A stretch of 64,000 bases of DNA from Amycolatopsis orientalis DSM 43388 (GTDB lineage: Bacteria > Actinomycetota > Actinomycetes > Mycobacteriales > Pseudonocardiaceae): the NCBI RefSeq assembly GCF_000411975.1, contig NZ_ASXG01000026.1, positions 21,240-85,239 of the forward strand. The letters run 5' to 3'. Below the pieces are notes generated by a model. The model searched no databases, was not told the DNA's origin, and saw only the letters and a list, made by a program, of their open reading frames with translations. Both the position numbers and the translations under genes were made by a program. This document shows, in pieces, positions 51,104 through 60,017 of the stretch (positions are counted from its first letter, which is position 1; every line of letters starts with the position of its first letter).

Positions 51104-52452
51104 CAAGACCGCCGAGCCGCCCGGGCGATCATCCGGGCCAGGTCCGCCACCAACGCCGGATCGTCCGGCAGCTGCCCGGTCGCCACGCGGATATGCGGGG
51201 TCCCCGGATTGCCCGCACGCGTGCCCGAGCCGGCGGAAACCCCGTTGGCCGCCAGAGTCATCAACGTCCGCGACTCCTCCGGAACCGGCACCCACAACGT
51301 CAAGCCGTCCCGAGCCCGTACCGAAATCCCGTGCTCTCGCAGCGCTTCCGTCAGCGCCGCCCGCCGGTGCGCGTACCGATGCCGCGCCCGGTTGAGCAGT
51401 TCCGCGCTGCCGGGATCGGTCAGCAGAAACGCCTGCGCGTCCTGAAGAATCCGGCTCGACCACACCGACCCCGGTCCGCGCTGCTGCCGCACCCGTTCCA
51501 CCAGCACCGCCGAACCGCCGATCACGCAACTGCGCAATTCGAGCCCGAACGCGGTGCAATACGAACGCACCAGCAGCACCCGGCCGGGCAGGTGCGTGCC
51601 GAGACTCAGCGAAGGGGCCGAAGCCAGCGGCCCGAAATCGTCGTCCTCGATCACCGCGATGTCCTCTTCGGACAGTACCGCGGCGAGTTCCGCGAGCCGG
51701 TCCGCCGGGACCGAATGGCCGAGCGGAGACTGCGCCCGCGGCTGATAGACGAACGCGACGGGCCGATGTTCCAGCGCCGCCGCCAGCGAGGACGGCAGCG
51801 GCCCGTCCTCGTCGCACCGCACCGGCACCACGTGGATCCGCGACCGGCGCAGCACTTCGCGCAGCCACGGCATGGTCGGGGCTTCCAGCGCGATCACGTC
51901 CCCCGGCCGCGCGACGGCCTGGCAGGCCAGGAGCATTCCGTCCTGTCCGCCGGCCGCGACGGTCCACGATTCGGCGGCGAACGGCCACGTCGGCCTGACC
52001 GCGGCGCGCAACTGCGGCGTGATCGAGTTCTTGACCGGACCGCCCAACCGTTCCGTGTGGACTCCGGCCGCGACGGCGTCCTCCAACGGCGGCAGCAGTC
52101 CAGGATCCGGGAGGCCGTGTTCCAGGTCGACCGTCTGCCAGCCGGAAAACGCGCGCTCCGGCGGCGGGCTCGACGGCGGTTCGAGCACTATCGTGCCGCG
52201 CCGCCGGCCAGTGCCGATCAACCCGGCCGCCCGCAGCTGCGACCACGCTTCCGCGATCGTCGTGGGGCTGACCGAAAGCTCCGCGGCCAGCGCCCGCACC
52301 GTCGGCAGCCGCGTGCCCGGCGGCACCTCCCCGTCGCGGATCAGGCCGGAGACCGTCCCGGCCACGCCCCGCGCCGTGCGCTCGCCGATGCGGGACCCGA
52401 GCCAGCCTGCCCCGACCGGCAGCGTCGTCGTCGCGAGTTCGCCCGTGGCCAC
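51103..52452 (-). CDS. MocR/GntR-type fusion regulator lacking the PLP lysine
   Basis: A 449-residue GntR-aminotransferase fusion. The winged helix is at about residues 28-85 (PGTRLPTVRALAAELSVSPT, TTIAEAWSQLRAAGLIGTGR). The class I aminotransferase-like domain runs about 105-445. MocR proteins bind PLP on a lysine in an S-x-S-K-x-x-x-P-x-L-R motif. Here the matching stretch is VRSYCTAFGLELRSCVIGG, with Thr300 in place of Lys. The protein's only lysine, Lys141, lies elsewhere. The Asn of the PLP ring site is also changed (PRAQSPLG instead of PRAQNPTG). It therefore cannot form the normal internal aldimine. It overlaps the GNAT gene downstream. Confidence 0.88.
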   Translation of the reverse strand: MATGELATTTLPVGAGWLGSRIGERTARGVAGTVSGLIRDGEVPPGTRLPTVRALAAELSVSPTTIAEAWSQLRAAGLIGTGRRRGTIVLEPPSSPPPERAFSGWQTVDLEHGLPDPGLLPPLEDAVAAGVHTERLGGPVKNSITPQLRAAVRPTWPFAAESWTVAAGGQDGMLLACQAVARPGDVIALEAPTMPWLREVLRRSRIHVVPVRCDEDGPLPSSLAAALEHRPVAFVYQPRAQSPLGHSVPADRLAELAAVLSEEDIAVIEDDDFGPLASAPSLSLGTHLPGRVLLVRSYCTAFGLELRSCVIGGSAVLVERVRQQRGPGSVWSSRILQDAQAFLLTDPGSAELLNRARHRYAHRRAALTEALREHGISVRARDGLTLWVPVPEESRTLMTLAANGVSAGSGTRAGNPGTPHIRVATGQLPDDPALVADLARMIARAARRS

Positions 52453-52623
52453 GCACCGGCTCCCCTCGTCACCCGGAAATCCGAAAACCTCTGACCCGAT
52501 CAGAAGCTAGAGCGGCAACGGGACGCGGCAAAGGCGTTTCACATCCTGGCGGGCCCGCCCGGTACAAAACGCCCGTGACGTCCGACACCGGCGCGGTGTC
52601 CGGTTTCGGATATTCCCTCGGTC

Positions 52624-52638
52624 AGGTTAGGCTAACCT
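52624..52638 (+). promoter_or_regulatory. IdeR/DmdR-type iron box
   Basis: AGGTTAGGCTAACCT is a perfect palindrome (seven-base arms around G) matching the core of the actinobacterial iron-regulator box TTAGGTTAGGCTAACCTAA. It lies two bases upstream of the ATG at 52641, with no separate ribosome-binding site, which suggests a leaderless transcript. It should repress the following siderophore-import genes when iron is plentiful. Confidence 0.85.
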
Positions 52639-52640
52639 TC

Positions 52641-53471
52641 ATGAGTCACTCCTGGCCGGAAGCACCGGCGCTCGCCGGCACCGGGCTCGCCCTCGGCTAC
52701 GGCGCGAAGCCCGTGGTCCAGGACGCGGAGATCGTCCTGCGCGCGGGCGCGGTCACCGTTCTGGTCGGCCCCAACGGTTCCGGCAAGTCGACGCTCCTGC
52801 GGTCGCTCGCCCGGCTGCATCCGCTCACCGCGGGCGACGTCACGCTGGCCGGGCGGGACGCGCTCGCGTTGTCCCCCAAGGAGTTCGCCCGCCACGTCAC
52901 GCTGCTGACGCAGTCGCGCCCCACGCCCGGCGGCGTGCGCGTGCGCGACGTCGTGTCCTACGGCCGCCATCCCTACCGCGGCCGCTTCGGCTCCGGCGAC
53001 CCCGAGGGTCCGGAGCTGGTGGAACGGGCCATGCGGCACACCGGCGTCGACGGAATGGCCGAGCGCCCGGTGGACGAGCTGTCCGGCGGCGAGCTCCAGC
53101 GCGTCTGGCTGGCCACCTGCTTCGCCCAGGACACCGGCGTCGTCCTGCTCGACGAGCCGACCACCTTCCTTGACCTGCGCTACCAGATCGAAACGCTGGA
53201 CCTCGTCCGCGATCTCGCCGACGAGCACGGCGTCGCGGTCGGCGTGGTGCTGCACGACCTCGACCAGGCCGCCGCCGTCGCCGACGAGGTGGTGCTGCTG
53301 TGCCGCGGCGCGATCCGCGCCACCGGCCGCCCGGCCGACGTGCTGACCTCCGATCTGCTCAGCGACGTCTACGGCCTGCGCATCGACGTCCACGTCGACG
53401 ACGCAGGACAGGTCCGCACGCGCCCGGTCGGACGGCACACCTCCCGGCCGCGGCCGGTCCGCTCAGCTTGA
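52641..53471 (+). CDS. iron-siderophore ABC ATPase
   Basis: A 276-residue FepC/FhuC-type ATPase. Walker A GPNGSGKST, signature LSGGELQR, Walker B VVLLDEPTTFLDLRYQ and switch His in VVLHDLDQAAA. It powers the fused permease encoded downstream. ATG at 52641 was chosen because it matches the family start; a GTG at 52575 would place the iron box inside the gene. It is followed by the siderophore-binding protein and permease genes (28 and 4 bases apart), forming one iron-regulated operon. Confidence 0.92.
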   Translation: MSHSWPEAPALAGTGLALGYGAKPVVQDAEIVLRAGAVTVLVGPNGSGKSTLLRSLARLHPLTAGDVTLAGRDALALSPKEFARHVTLLTQSRPTPGGVRVRDVVSYGRHPYRGRFGSGDPEGPELVERAMRHTGVDGMAERPVDELSGGELQRVWLATCFAQDTGVVLLDEPTTFLDLRYQIETLDLVRDLADEHGVAVGVVLHDLDQAAAVADEVVLLCRGAIRATGRPADVLTSDLLSDVYGLRIDVHVDDAGQVRTRPVGRHTSRPRPVRSA

Positions 53472-53499
53472 CCCATCCCTCTAGTCCGAAGGAAAACCC

Positions 53500-54507
53500 G
53501 TGTCCAGTCTGTTCTCTCGTCCTGCCCGCAGAACGGCCCTGGCGACCGCGGCGGTGTTCGCCGCCTTGGCGCTCGCCGCGTGCGGCACCACCGAAGCGCC
53601 CGCCGCCGGGGACCAGCCCGCCGCCGCGAAGCCGTCCGGCCCGGTCCGTCTGACCGACGAACGCGGCAAGGTCGACCTGCCCGCCCCGGCGGCCAAGATC
53701 GTGTCTCTGGAATGGGGCCTCACCGAGAACCTGCTGGCGCTGGGCGTGAAGCCGATCGGCGCGGCGGACGTCAAGGGCTACAACACTTACGACCAGGTGA
53801 TGCCGCTCGCGGAGTCCACTCCGGACGTCGGCACGCGCGGCGAACCGAGCCTCGACGCGATCGCCGCGCTGCACCCGGATCTCGTGGTCACCACCACGGA
53901 CCTGCCGGAGAACGTCATCGCGCAGCTGTCGAAGCAGGCGAAGGTGCTCACGCTGCGCGGCTCGGATTCGGCCGACCCGATCGGCTACCTGCGCAAGACC
54001 GTGACCACGCTGTCCGAGGCCACCGGAACGCAGGAGCAGGGCCGCGAACTGCTCGCCGAGTTCGACGCCAAGGTCGCCGAAGGCAAGAAGAAGCTGGCCG
54101 ACGCGGGCAAGGCCGGGGCCAAGTTCGTCATGGCCGACGGCTCCTCGACCTCCGGCACGGTCACCGTCCGGATGTACACGAAGGGCTCCTTCCTCGGCGC
54201 GGTCGCCGAGCAGCTCGGCGCCGCCAACCAGTGGACCGGCGAGGGCGACAAGGACTACGGCCTCGCTCGGACCGACGTCGAGGGCCTGACCAAGATCACC
54301 GACCCGGCCACGACGTTCGTCTACGCCGCCAACGCCGCCGAATCCGACGTCTTCGCCCAGGACCTCGCGGGCAACGCGGTGTGGCAGCAGCTGCCGTTCG
54401 TCAAGGCCGGCAAGCTGCACCGGATCCCGGACGGCATCTGGATGTTCGGCGGCCCGAAGTCCGCGATCGCCTACGTGGACGCGCTCACCGGCGCTCTCAC
54501 GCGCTGA
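53500..54507 (+). CDS. iron-siderophore-binding lipoprotein
   Basis: A 335-residue FepB/FhuD-type lipoprotein (lipobox LALAAC, Cys28). The TroA-like fold has two lobes joined by a long helix: KIVSLEWGLTENLLALGVKP, then EPSLDAIAALHPDLVVTTTD in lobe one, and lobe two from about 185, ending IPDGIWMFGGPKSAIAYVD. It captures a ferric siderophore outside the membrane and delivers it to the permease encoded next. GTG at 53500 has a GAAGGAAAA site. The siderophore type is not deducible. Confidence 0.9.
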   Translation: MSSLFSRPARRTALATAAVFAALALAACGTTEAPAAGDQPAAAKPSGPVRLTDERGKVDLPAPAAKIVSLEWGLTENLLALGVKPIGAADVKGYNTYDQVMPLAESTPDVGTRGEPSLDAIAALHPDLVVTTTDLPENVIAQLSKQAKVLTLRGSDSADPIGYLRKTVTTLSEATGTQEQGRELLAEFDAKVAEGKKKLADAGKAGAKFVMADGSSTSGTVTVRMYTKGSFLGAVAEQLGAANQWTGEGDKDYGLARTDVEGLTKITDPATTFVYAANAAESDVFAQDLAGNAVWQQLPFVKAGKLHRIPDGIWMFGGPKSAIAYVDALTGALTR

Positions 54508-54511
54508 TCCG

Positions 54512-56593
54512 ATGACCGCACCCGCCCCCGCGCGCGTCTCGCGGCTCACCGCGTCCGTCGTCTTCCTGACCGGGATCGTCGCGCTGCTCGCCCTTTCCGC
54601 CGTGCACCTGCTGCAGGGCACGTCGCACGTCGGACTCGGCGAGCTCGTGCGCGCCGTTCTCCCCGGCACGGACGACGACGCGCGCAGCCAGGCGGTGGCG
54701 GTGCTCGTGGCCAGCCGGCTCCCCCGGCTGGCCGCTGCGCTGCTCGTGGGGCTGGCGCTCGGGTTCGCGGGCTGCGTACTGCAATCGGTGGCGCGGAACC
54801 CGCTCACCTCGCCGGACACTCTCGCGGTCAACGCCGGTGCGTACGTCTCGGTGGTCGGAGTCGCCGCCTTCGGGATCTCGCTTCCCTTCTACGCCAACGG
54901 AATGGTCGCCTTCATCGGCGGTCTCGCGGCGGCCGGGCTGGTGCTGCTCGTCGCCCGCAGCAGCAGCGGCGGAGCGGCCCGGCTCGTGCTCGCCGGGTCC
55001 GCGATCGCGCTGGCGCTGACCGCCCTCACGTCGGTGCTGCTGATGCTGTTCCAGGAACGGACCGCGGGCCTGTACGGCTGGGGCAGCGGCACGACTGTCC
55101 AATCCGGACTGCGGCAGGTTTCCCTTGCCGCACCGGTGATCGCGGTCGGCGTCCTGGCCACGCTTCTGCTCGCACACCGGCTCGGCGTGCTGAGCCTCGG
55201 CGACGACCACGCGCGCGTGCTGGGCATCGACGTCCGCCGCACCCGCACTGGTGCCGTCGTCGTGGCGGTGCTGCTTTCGGCGGTCGCGGTAACCGTTGCC
55301 GGACCGATCGGCTTCGTCGGCCTGTGCGCTCCGGTGATCGCGCGCCTGCTGGCCAGCCGCGTGCCCGGACTCGGCAAACATCCGCTGCTGCTGCCGCTCG
55401 CCGGACTCACCGGGGCGCTGGTCGTGGTAGCCGCCGACGTGCTGCTCCGCGCGCTCGTCCCAGCGGACAAGGCGGTGGCGGTGCCGACCGGCGTCGTGAC
55501 CACGCTCGCCGGCGCGACCGTCTTGGTTTGGCTCGCGCGTCGGCAGCCGTCCGGAACACCGTCTGCCCGCGGCACGCACGGCACCGTCCGGTCTCGCCGT
55601 TGGGTGGCCGCGACCGGCGTCGTGCTGGCGGTCGCGCTTTTCGGCGCGGTGCTCGCCGCGCTCCTGCTGGGCGACCGGATCGTGCTGCTCGGCGACGTCC
55701 TGAACTGGCTGCGCGGAGTGTCTGGCACCGAGGTGTCGTTCGCGCTCGACCTGCGCTGGCCGCGGCTGCTCGCCGCACTGCTCGGCGGGGCGGCGCTGGC
55801 CGTCGCGGGCGCGCTGGTGCAGGCGATCTGCCGCAACCCGCTGGCCGAACCGAGCCTGCTCGGGGTGACTCCGGGCGCGAGCGTCGGCGCGATCAGCGTC
55901 GTGCTTCTGGTGCCCGGCATCGGAATCTGGCCGATGATGGGGGCGGCGACCGTCGCCGCGTTCGCGACGTTCGCGCTCGTGCACTGGCTCGCCGCCGGGC
56001 GCGGTTCGGCCGGCCGCGGCGTGTCGTCGGACCGGCTGGTGCTGGTCGGCATCGGCGTCAGCGCGGGCGCGCAGGCGATCACGACCCTGGTCGTGGTGCT
56101 GACCTCGCCGTGGAACGCGAATCTCGCGCTCACCTGGCTCGCCGGATCGACCTACGGCCGGGAGTTCAGCCAGGTCCTGCCGGTGCTGGCGTGCCTGGTG
56201 ATCGCGCTGCCGATCGCCCTGTCGAACGCGCGGACGCTCGACCTCGTCTCGCTGGACGAAGACGTGCCGCGCGTCCTCGGCGTCCCGCTGGACCGGTCCC
56301 GCCTCGCCTTCGCCGCACTCGCCGCGGTGCTGACCGCGGCAGCCGCGTGCGCGGTCGGCGCGCTGGGCTTCGTCGGACTCGTGGCCCCGCACGCCGCACG
56401 CGCGTTGGTCGGCTCCCGGCACGCGCGCTCGCTGCCGGTGGCGGCCGCGCTGGGAGCGGTGCTGGTGTGCGTCGCGGACACGCTGGGACGCACGGTCCTC
56501 GCCCCGACCCAGATCGCGGCGGGCCTGGTGACCGCGCTGATCGGGGCCCCGTACTTCGGCTGGCTGCTGTGGCGCAGCCGCGCGAACGCCTAG
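54512..56593 (+). CDS. fused double FecCD permease for a ferric siderophore
   Basis: A 693-residue permease with two complete FecCD domains in tandem, about 1-345 and 355-693, some 20 helices in all. Each half has the family pattern: RLPRLAAALLVGLALGFAG and GPIGFVGLCAPVIARLL in the first, RWPRLLAALLGGAALAVAG and GALGFVGLVAPHAARALVG in the second. Most bacteria use two separate subunits (FepD/FepG); FhuB is the classical fused form. One polypeptide would thus form the whole channel for the ATPase dimer. It starts four bases after the binding-protein gene. Confidence 0.92.
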   Translation: MTAPAPARVSRLTASVVFLTGIVALLALSAVHLLQGTSHVGLGELVRAVLPGTDDDARSQAVAVLVASRLPRLAAALLVGLALGFAGCVLQSVARNPLTSPDTLAVNAGAYVSVVGVAAFGISLPFYANGMVAFIGGLAAAGLVLLVARSSSGGAARLVLAGSAIALALTALTSVLLMLFQERTAGLYGWGSGTTVQSGLRQVSLAAPVIAVGVLATLLLAHRLGVLSLGDDHARVLGIDVRRTRTGAVVVAVLLSAVAVTVAGPIGFVGLCAPVIARLLASRVPGLGKHPLLLPLAGLTGALVVVAADVLLRALVPADKAVAVPTGVVTTLAGATVLVWLARRQPSGTPSARGTHGTVRSRRWVAATGVVLAVALFGAVLAALLLGDRIVLLGDVLNWLRGVSGTEVSFALDLRWPRLLAALLGGAALAVAGALVQAICRNPLAEPSLLGVTPGASVGAISVVLLVPGIGIWPMMGAATVAAFATFALVHWLAAGRGSAGRGVSSDRLVLVGIGVSAGAQAITTLVVVLTSPWNANLALTWLAGSTYGREFSQVLPVLACLVIALPIALSNARTLDLVSLDEDVPRVLGVPLDRSRLAFAALAAVLTAAAACAVGALGFVGLVAPHAARALVGSRHARSLPVAAALGAVLVCVADTLGRTVLAPTQIAAGLVTALIGAPYFGWLLWRSRANA

Positions 56594-56632
56594 CCGAACC
56601 AGGTGCCCGTCGCTGCGAAGCGCCCACTCAAG

Positions 56633-56688
56633 GTGCAATGACTCACTAAGTTGTACTGTTGCACTTTTTGTATGGTTCCACTTATGCT
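56633..56688 (+). promoter_or_regulatory. promoter with overlapping inverted repeat
   Basis: TTGCAC (56659-56664) and TATGCT (56683-56688), spaced by 18 bases, form a plausible sigma-70-type promoter in an AT-rich stretch. GTGCAA at 56633-56638 is the inverted partner of the TTGCAC box, so a regulator binding the pair would cover the -35 element. Confidence 0.5.
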
Positions 56689-56723
56689 CGGTGCGGACCA
56701 CACCGGCACGAGAGGGGAAAACC

Positions 56724-57926
56724 ATGAACGAGACACCGCGCATCGCGATCGTCGGCGGCGGCCCGGGCGGGCTGCTCGCCGCGCACGTCCTGCACCGGCA
56801 CGGCCTCGGCGCGACCGTGTACGACGCCGACACCGCCGTGGACTCCCGAGACCCCGGCGGCACGCTCGACCTGCACGCCGACAGCGGGCAGCTCGCACTG
56901 GAAGACGCCGGCCTGCTGCCCGCCTTTCACGCGCTGGCCCGCGCCGAGGGCCAAGCCATGACCAGACGCGACCACCACGGCACCCTGCTGAAGGAGTTCG
57001 TCCCCGCCGACGACGACACCGCCGCCCCGGAAATCGACCGCGGCCAGCTGCGCGGCCTGCTGTACGAACGGCTCGCTCCCGGCACCGTCCACTGGGGACA
57101 CAAGCTCACCGAGGTGACCACCGAAAACGGCGTCCACCGCTTGCATTTCGCGGACGGCTCCACAGTGGACGCCGACGTCGTGATCGGCGCGGACGGCACG
57201 TGGTCGAAGGTGCGCCGCCGGCTCACCGACGCTCGGCCGGAGTACCTCGGAGTGTCCTTTTTGGACGTCCGGTACGACGACGTCGAGACCCGGCACCCGG
57301 AGATCGCGGCCCTGGTCGGCCACGGGCAGCTGTTCACCGCCGACGGCGCTGGCCGGGCGGTGATCGTGCAGCGCAACAGCAACGGAGTGATCCGCGGCTA
57401 CGTCGCGTTCCGCGCCGAAGAGGATTGGGCGGCACGGGAAGGCGTCGACCTGGCTGAGCGCGCTTCGGTGCGCGAATTCCTGCTGCGCGAGTTCCGCGGC
57501 TGGGGCGCGAAGGTGCGTCCGCTGCTGACCGACAACGACGGCGACTACGTGGCCCGCGCGTTCACCGCCCTGCCCGCCCCGCTGACCTGGGAACGAGTCC
57601 CCGGCATCACCGTCCTCGGCGACGCCGCGCACGCAATGGCCCCGTTCGGCGGGCACGGCGCGAACCTGGCGCTGCTCGACGGTGCGGAACTGGCGCACGC
57701 GCTGCACGAGGAGCCGGACGTCGAAGCCGCGTTGACCCGCTACGAGACCGCGATGTTCGCCCGCACCGGCCAACTCGCCGCCGACGCGAACGCGGCGCTG
57801 CGGGAGTTCTTCGCCGACCGGCCCGACGGTGCTCCGCAGGACGTGCCGGACCGGGCGGAAGAACTCCGCGCTTACGAGACTCGGGCCGCCGAATACCGCG
57901 CCTCGCGCACGCCCGCGGCCCGCTAA
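56724..57926 (+). CDS. FAD-dependent monooxygenase (TetX-like)
   Basis: A 400-residue class A flavin monooxygenase. FAD motifs: IAIVGGGPGGLLAAHVLHRHG (in two parts, about 6-26), DVVIGADGTWSKVRRRL (DG motif) and ITVLGDAAHAMAPFGGHGAN (GD motif). Such enzymes hydroxylate aromatic rings with NADPH and O2. The branch including tetracycline-inactivating TetX fits best, though the substrate is unknown. ATG at 56724 has a GAGGGGAAAA site. A promoter with an overlapping inverted repeat lies just upstream. A tandem 41-base repeat array starts right after its stop. Confidence 0.88.
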   Translation: MNETPRIAIVGGGPGGLLAAHVLHRHGLGATVYDADTAVDSRDPGGTLDLHADSGQLALEDAGLLPAFHALARAEGQAMTRRDHHGTLLKEFVPADDDTAAPEIDRGQLRGLLYERLAPGTVHWGHKLTEVTTENGVHRLHFADGSTVDADVVIGADGTWSKVRRRLTDARPEYLGVSFLDVRYDDVETRHPEIAALVGHGQLFTADGAGRAVIVQRNSNGVIRGYVAFRAEEDWAAREGVDLAERASVREFLLREFRGWGAKVRPLLTDNDGDYVARAFTALPAPLTWERVPGITVLGDAAHAMAPFGGHGANLALLDGAELAHALHEEPDVEAALTRYETAMFARTGQLAADANAALREFFADRPDGAPQDVPDRAEELRAYETRAAEYRASRTPAAR

Positions 57927-57927
57927 G

Positions 57928-58160
57928 CCGTGCGGGCCACCCTCACGGCCAGCCAAACCCCCGCGCGGCCCGTGCGGGCCACCCTCAAGGCCAACCAAAC
58001 CCCGCGCGATCCGTGCGGGCCACCCTCAAAGCCAACCAAACCCCGCGCGATCCGTGCGGGCCACCCTCAAGGCCAACCAAACCCCGCGCGATCCGTGCGG
58101 GCCACCCGCACAACCCACCACGCCCGCCGAAATCCGTGCGAGCCACCCTCACGGATTCTG
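57928..58160. repeat. 41-base tandem repeat array
   Basis: Six units start at 57928, 57970, 58011, 58052, 58093 and 58133 (periods 42, 41, 41, 41, 40). Each opens with CCGTGCGGGCCACCCTCA and most include GGCCAACCAAACCCCGCGCG. The opening segment can form a short hairpin (CCGTGCGGG with CCCTCACGG in the ends of the array). The middle three units are nearly identical, showing recent expansion. The period is not a multiple of three and there are no unique spacers, so it is neither coding nor CRISPR. Confidence 0.9.
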
Positions 58161-58246
58161 CTTCCCGCAGGGTTCCCCTCACGGCCTTCGCCGCCATCAG
58201 GGCACCCGCCCGAGCGACCGTCCGGGTGCACGCCGGTCCGAGCTGT

Positions 58247-58297
58247 CCGTGAAGGGCTCCTCGAGGGAATCAGCGTCCCTCAAGGAGCCCTTCACGG
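58247..58297. terminator. 22-bp hairpin between monooxygenase array and surface-protein gene
   Basis: Arms 58247-58268 and 58276-58297 are complementary at 21 of 22 positions with a seven-base loop (right arm TCCCTCAAGGAGCCCTTCAC...). It lies seven bases from the end of the convergent surface-protein gene and could terminate transcription from both sides. Similar long hairpins may be a dispersed family in this genome. Confidence 0.75.
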
Positions 58298-58303
58298 CGT
58301 TCG

Positions 58304-59845
58304 TCAGGAGCGCTTGCGGCGAACCGCCACCGCCGTCACCAGCACGCCGCCGATGAGCAGCAACGCGCCGCCGCCGATGAGGTAGCCGCGGATGTCCGCG
58401 CCGGTCGAGGCGAGCGGGCCCTGGTCGGACGGGCCGGCGCCGGGGGCCACGCCGCCGGAGTTGCCGCTCGTGGTCGTGATCGGGGCCGGGACTTCCGCGG
58501 ACGACGAGCTGGACGTCGCCGGGCTCGTGCTGCTCGCCGAGGACGTCGGCTGCGAACTCGAGGACGCGGCGCTGGACGACGTCTGCGACGGGCCGGTCGG
58601 CGTCGGGGAACTGGTCGAAGACGTCGTGGAACTGGTGGCCGTGGACGACGTCGTGCTGGTCGGCTCGGTCGTCGTGGAGGAAGCCGAAGTGGTGCTGGAC
58701 GTCGGTTCCGTGCTCGACGTCGTGGTGCTCGACGTCGTGGTACTCGACGTGGTCGACGTGGACGTCGCGCTGGTCGGCGTCGCGGAAGTCGTCGTCGGGG
58801 CGGTGCAGTCCGGAAGATCCCCGGTGAACGGATAGGCGTGGAACTCCTGCCCACCAGCCGCTCCATCGGACGTGTGCAGCAGATTGCCCGCGGTGAAGAA
58901 CCGCCCGTTGGTGCCCGAAGCAGTGACCGTCGTGTCGCTGGCCGGGTTGCCGACCAGCACGCTGCCCTGGAACTGTGCCTGCCCGGCGATCTTCACCTTC
59001 GCCGCGTCCGGGAAGTTCCACAGCAGCTTCTCGCGCAGGTGGTTGATCGGGTCCTGGTCGGCGAGGTCGCCGGTGTAGGTGTTGATCACCCGGGCACCGC
59101 CGACGAGGTTCACCAGGACGGTCGCGCCCGCCGGGATGCCGGCGAACTCGAGGCCCTGCATGGCACCGCCGGGGCCGGTGAGGTCGAAGTCGACGTTGAA
59201 CACCTGCAGCGCGGATTTCCCGTCGCCGGTGAACAGCGTGCGGTAGCCCTCGTTCTTCGCCGTGCCGGTCGCCGCCGACTTGCCGTAGCACGTGCTGGCT
59301 TCCTGCAATTGCGGCCGGAGCTGCTTGTACGGATCGGCCGCGTTCGGGTCCTGCTTCAGCGTGCCCGTCACAGTGCCGGTGACCGTGCCGCCGTACCGCA
59401 CGACGCCGCCGTCGGCGAGCAGCCGCTGGTTCGGCGCGACGGTGACGTCCTTGCCGGTGGTGAGGAAATCGGCGCCGTCCGGCGGGGGCACGCGCGAGCC
59501 GACGCCCGCGATGCCGACGTTGTAGACCGAGGACGCGCCCGCCCGCTTGGCCATGTCGAAACCGCCGAGCACGACGACCCGGCCCTCCGCCTCGGCGGCG
59601 CCTTCGCGCACGAGGAAATCGCCGCCGGCGAAGACGTTGATGCCGTTGTCTCGGCCCGCGAACGGCCCGTTGTTGACCGGCGGGTACTTGCCCGGGCAGG
59701 CGTCGCCGACGCACGGCCCCAATCCCCCGGGCAACGGAGCGGCGCTCGCGCCGGGACCGGCCACGAACGCCACCGCACACACCGCCGCGGCGAGAGCTCC
59801 GCCCACGACGGCCATTTTCCTGGCACGCATGCGGCCGATCTTCAC
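58304..59845 (-). CDS. choice-of-anchor A surface protein with LASTG sorting signal
   Basis: A 513-residue exported wall protein. Signal peptide is about 1-35 ([20 protein letters not shown] region). The choice-of-anchor A domain (about 45-330) has [28 protein letters not shown] and [19 protein letters not shown] Ser/Thr/Pro stalk covers about 340-450. The C-terminus carries LASTG (478-482), a hydrophobic helix and the basic end RRKRS, a typical sortase signal; LAxTG is favoured by class E sortases of high-GC actinobacteria. It would be covalently anchored to peptidoglycan. Start could be GTG 59845 or ATG 59830. Function unknown, probably adhesion or aerial-surface related. Confidence 0.85.
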   Translation of the reverse strand: MKIGRMRARKMAVVGGALAAAVCAVAFVAGPGASAAPLPGGLGPCVGDACPGKYPPVNNGPFAGRDNGINVFAGGDFLVREGAAEAEGRVVVLGGFDMAKRAGASSVYNVGIAGVGSRVPPPDGADFLTTGKDVTVAPNQRLLADGGVVRYGGTVTGTVTGTLKQDPNAADPYKQLRPQLQEASTCYGKSAATGTAKNEGYRTLFTGDGKSALQVFNVDFDLTGPGGAMQGLEFAGIPAGATVLVNLVGGARVINTYTGDLADQDPINHLREKLLWNFPDAAKVKIAGQAQFQGSVLVGNPASDTTVTASGTNGRFFTAGNLLHTSDGAAGGQEFHAYPFTGDLPDCTAPTTTSATPTSATSTSTTSSTTTSSTTTSSTEPTSSTTSASSTTTEPTSTTSSTATSSTTSSTSSPTPTGPSQTSSSAASSSSQPTSSASSTSPATSSSSSAEVPAPITTTSGNSGGVAPGAGPSDQGPLASTGADIRGYLIGGGALLLIGGVLVTAVAVRRKRS

Positions 59846-60017
59846 CCGTACCGCCCCATATCAGGCAGCGGAAACACCGTAACCCACCCGAACGGGTCAG
59901 AAAAAGGCGCACCCCTCAGACAAGTAGACTAGTGACGCTCCACACTCGACACCCCGCCGCCCGAATGTCCCGCAGTAGCCTCGCTCCCGCAGCTCCGCCC
60001 GACCAGAAAGCCCTCCG

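Noticed and set aside
57928..58160. CRISPR array
   Set aside because: The 41-base units are contiguous with no unique spacers and no cas genes nearby.
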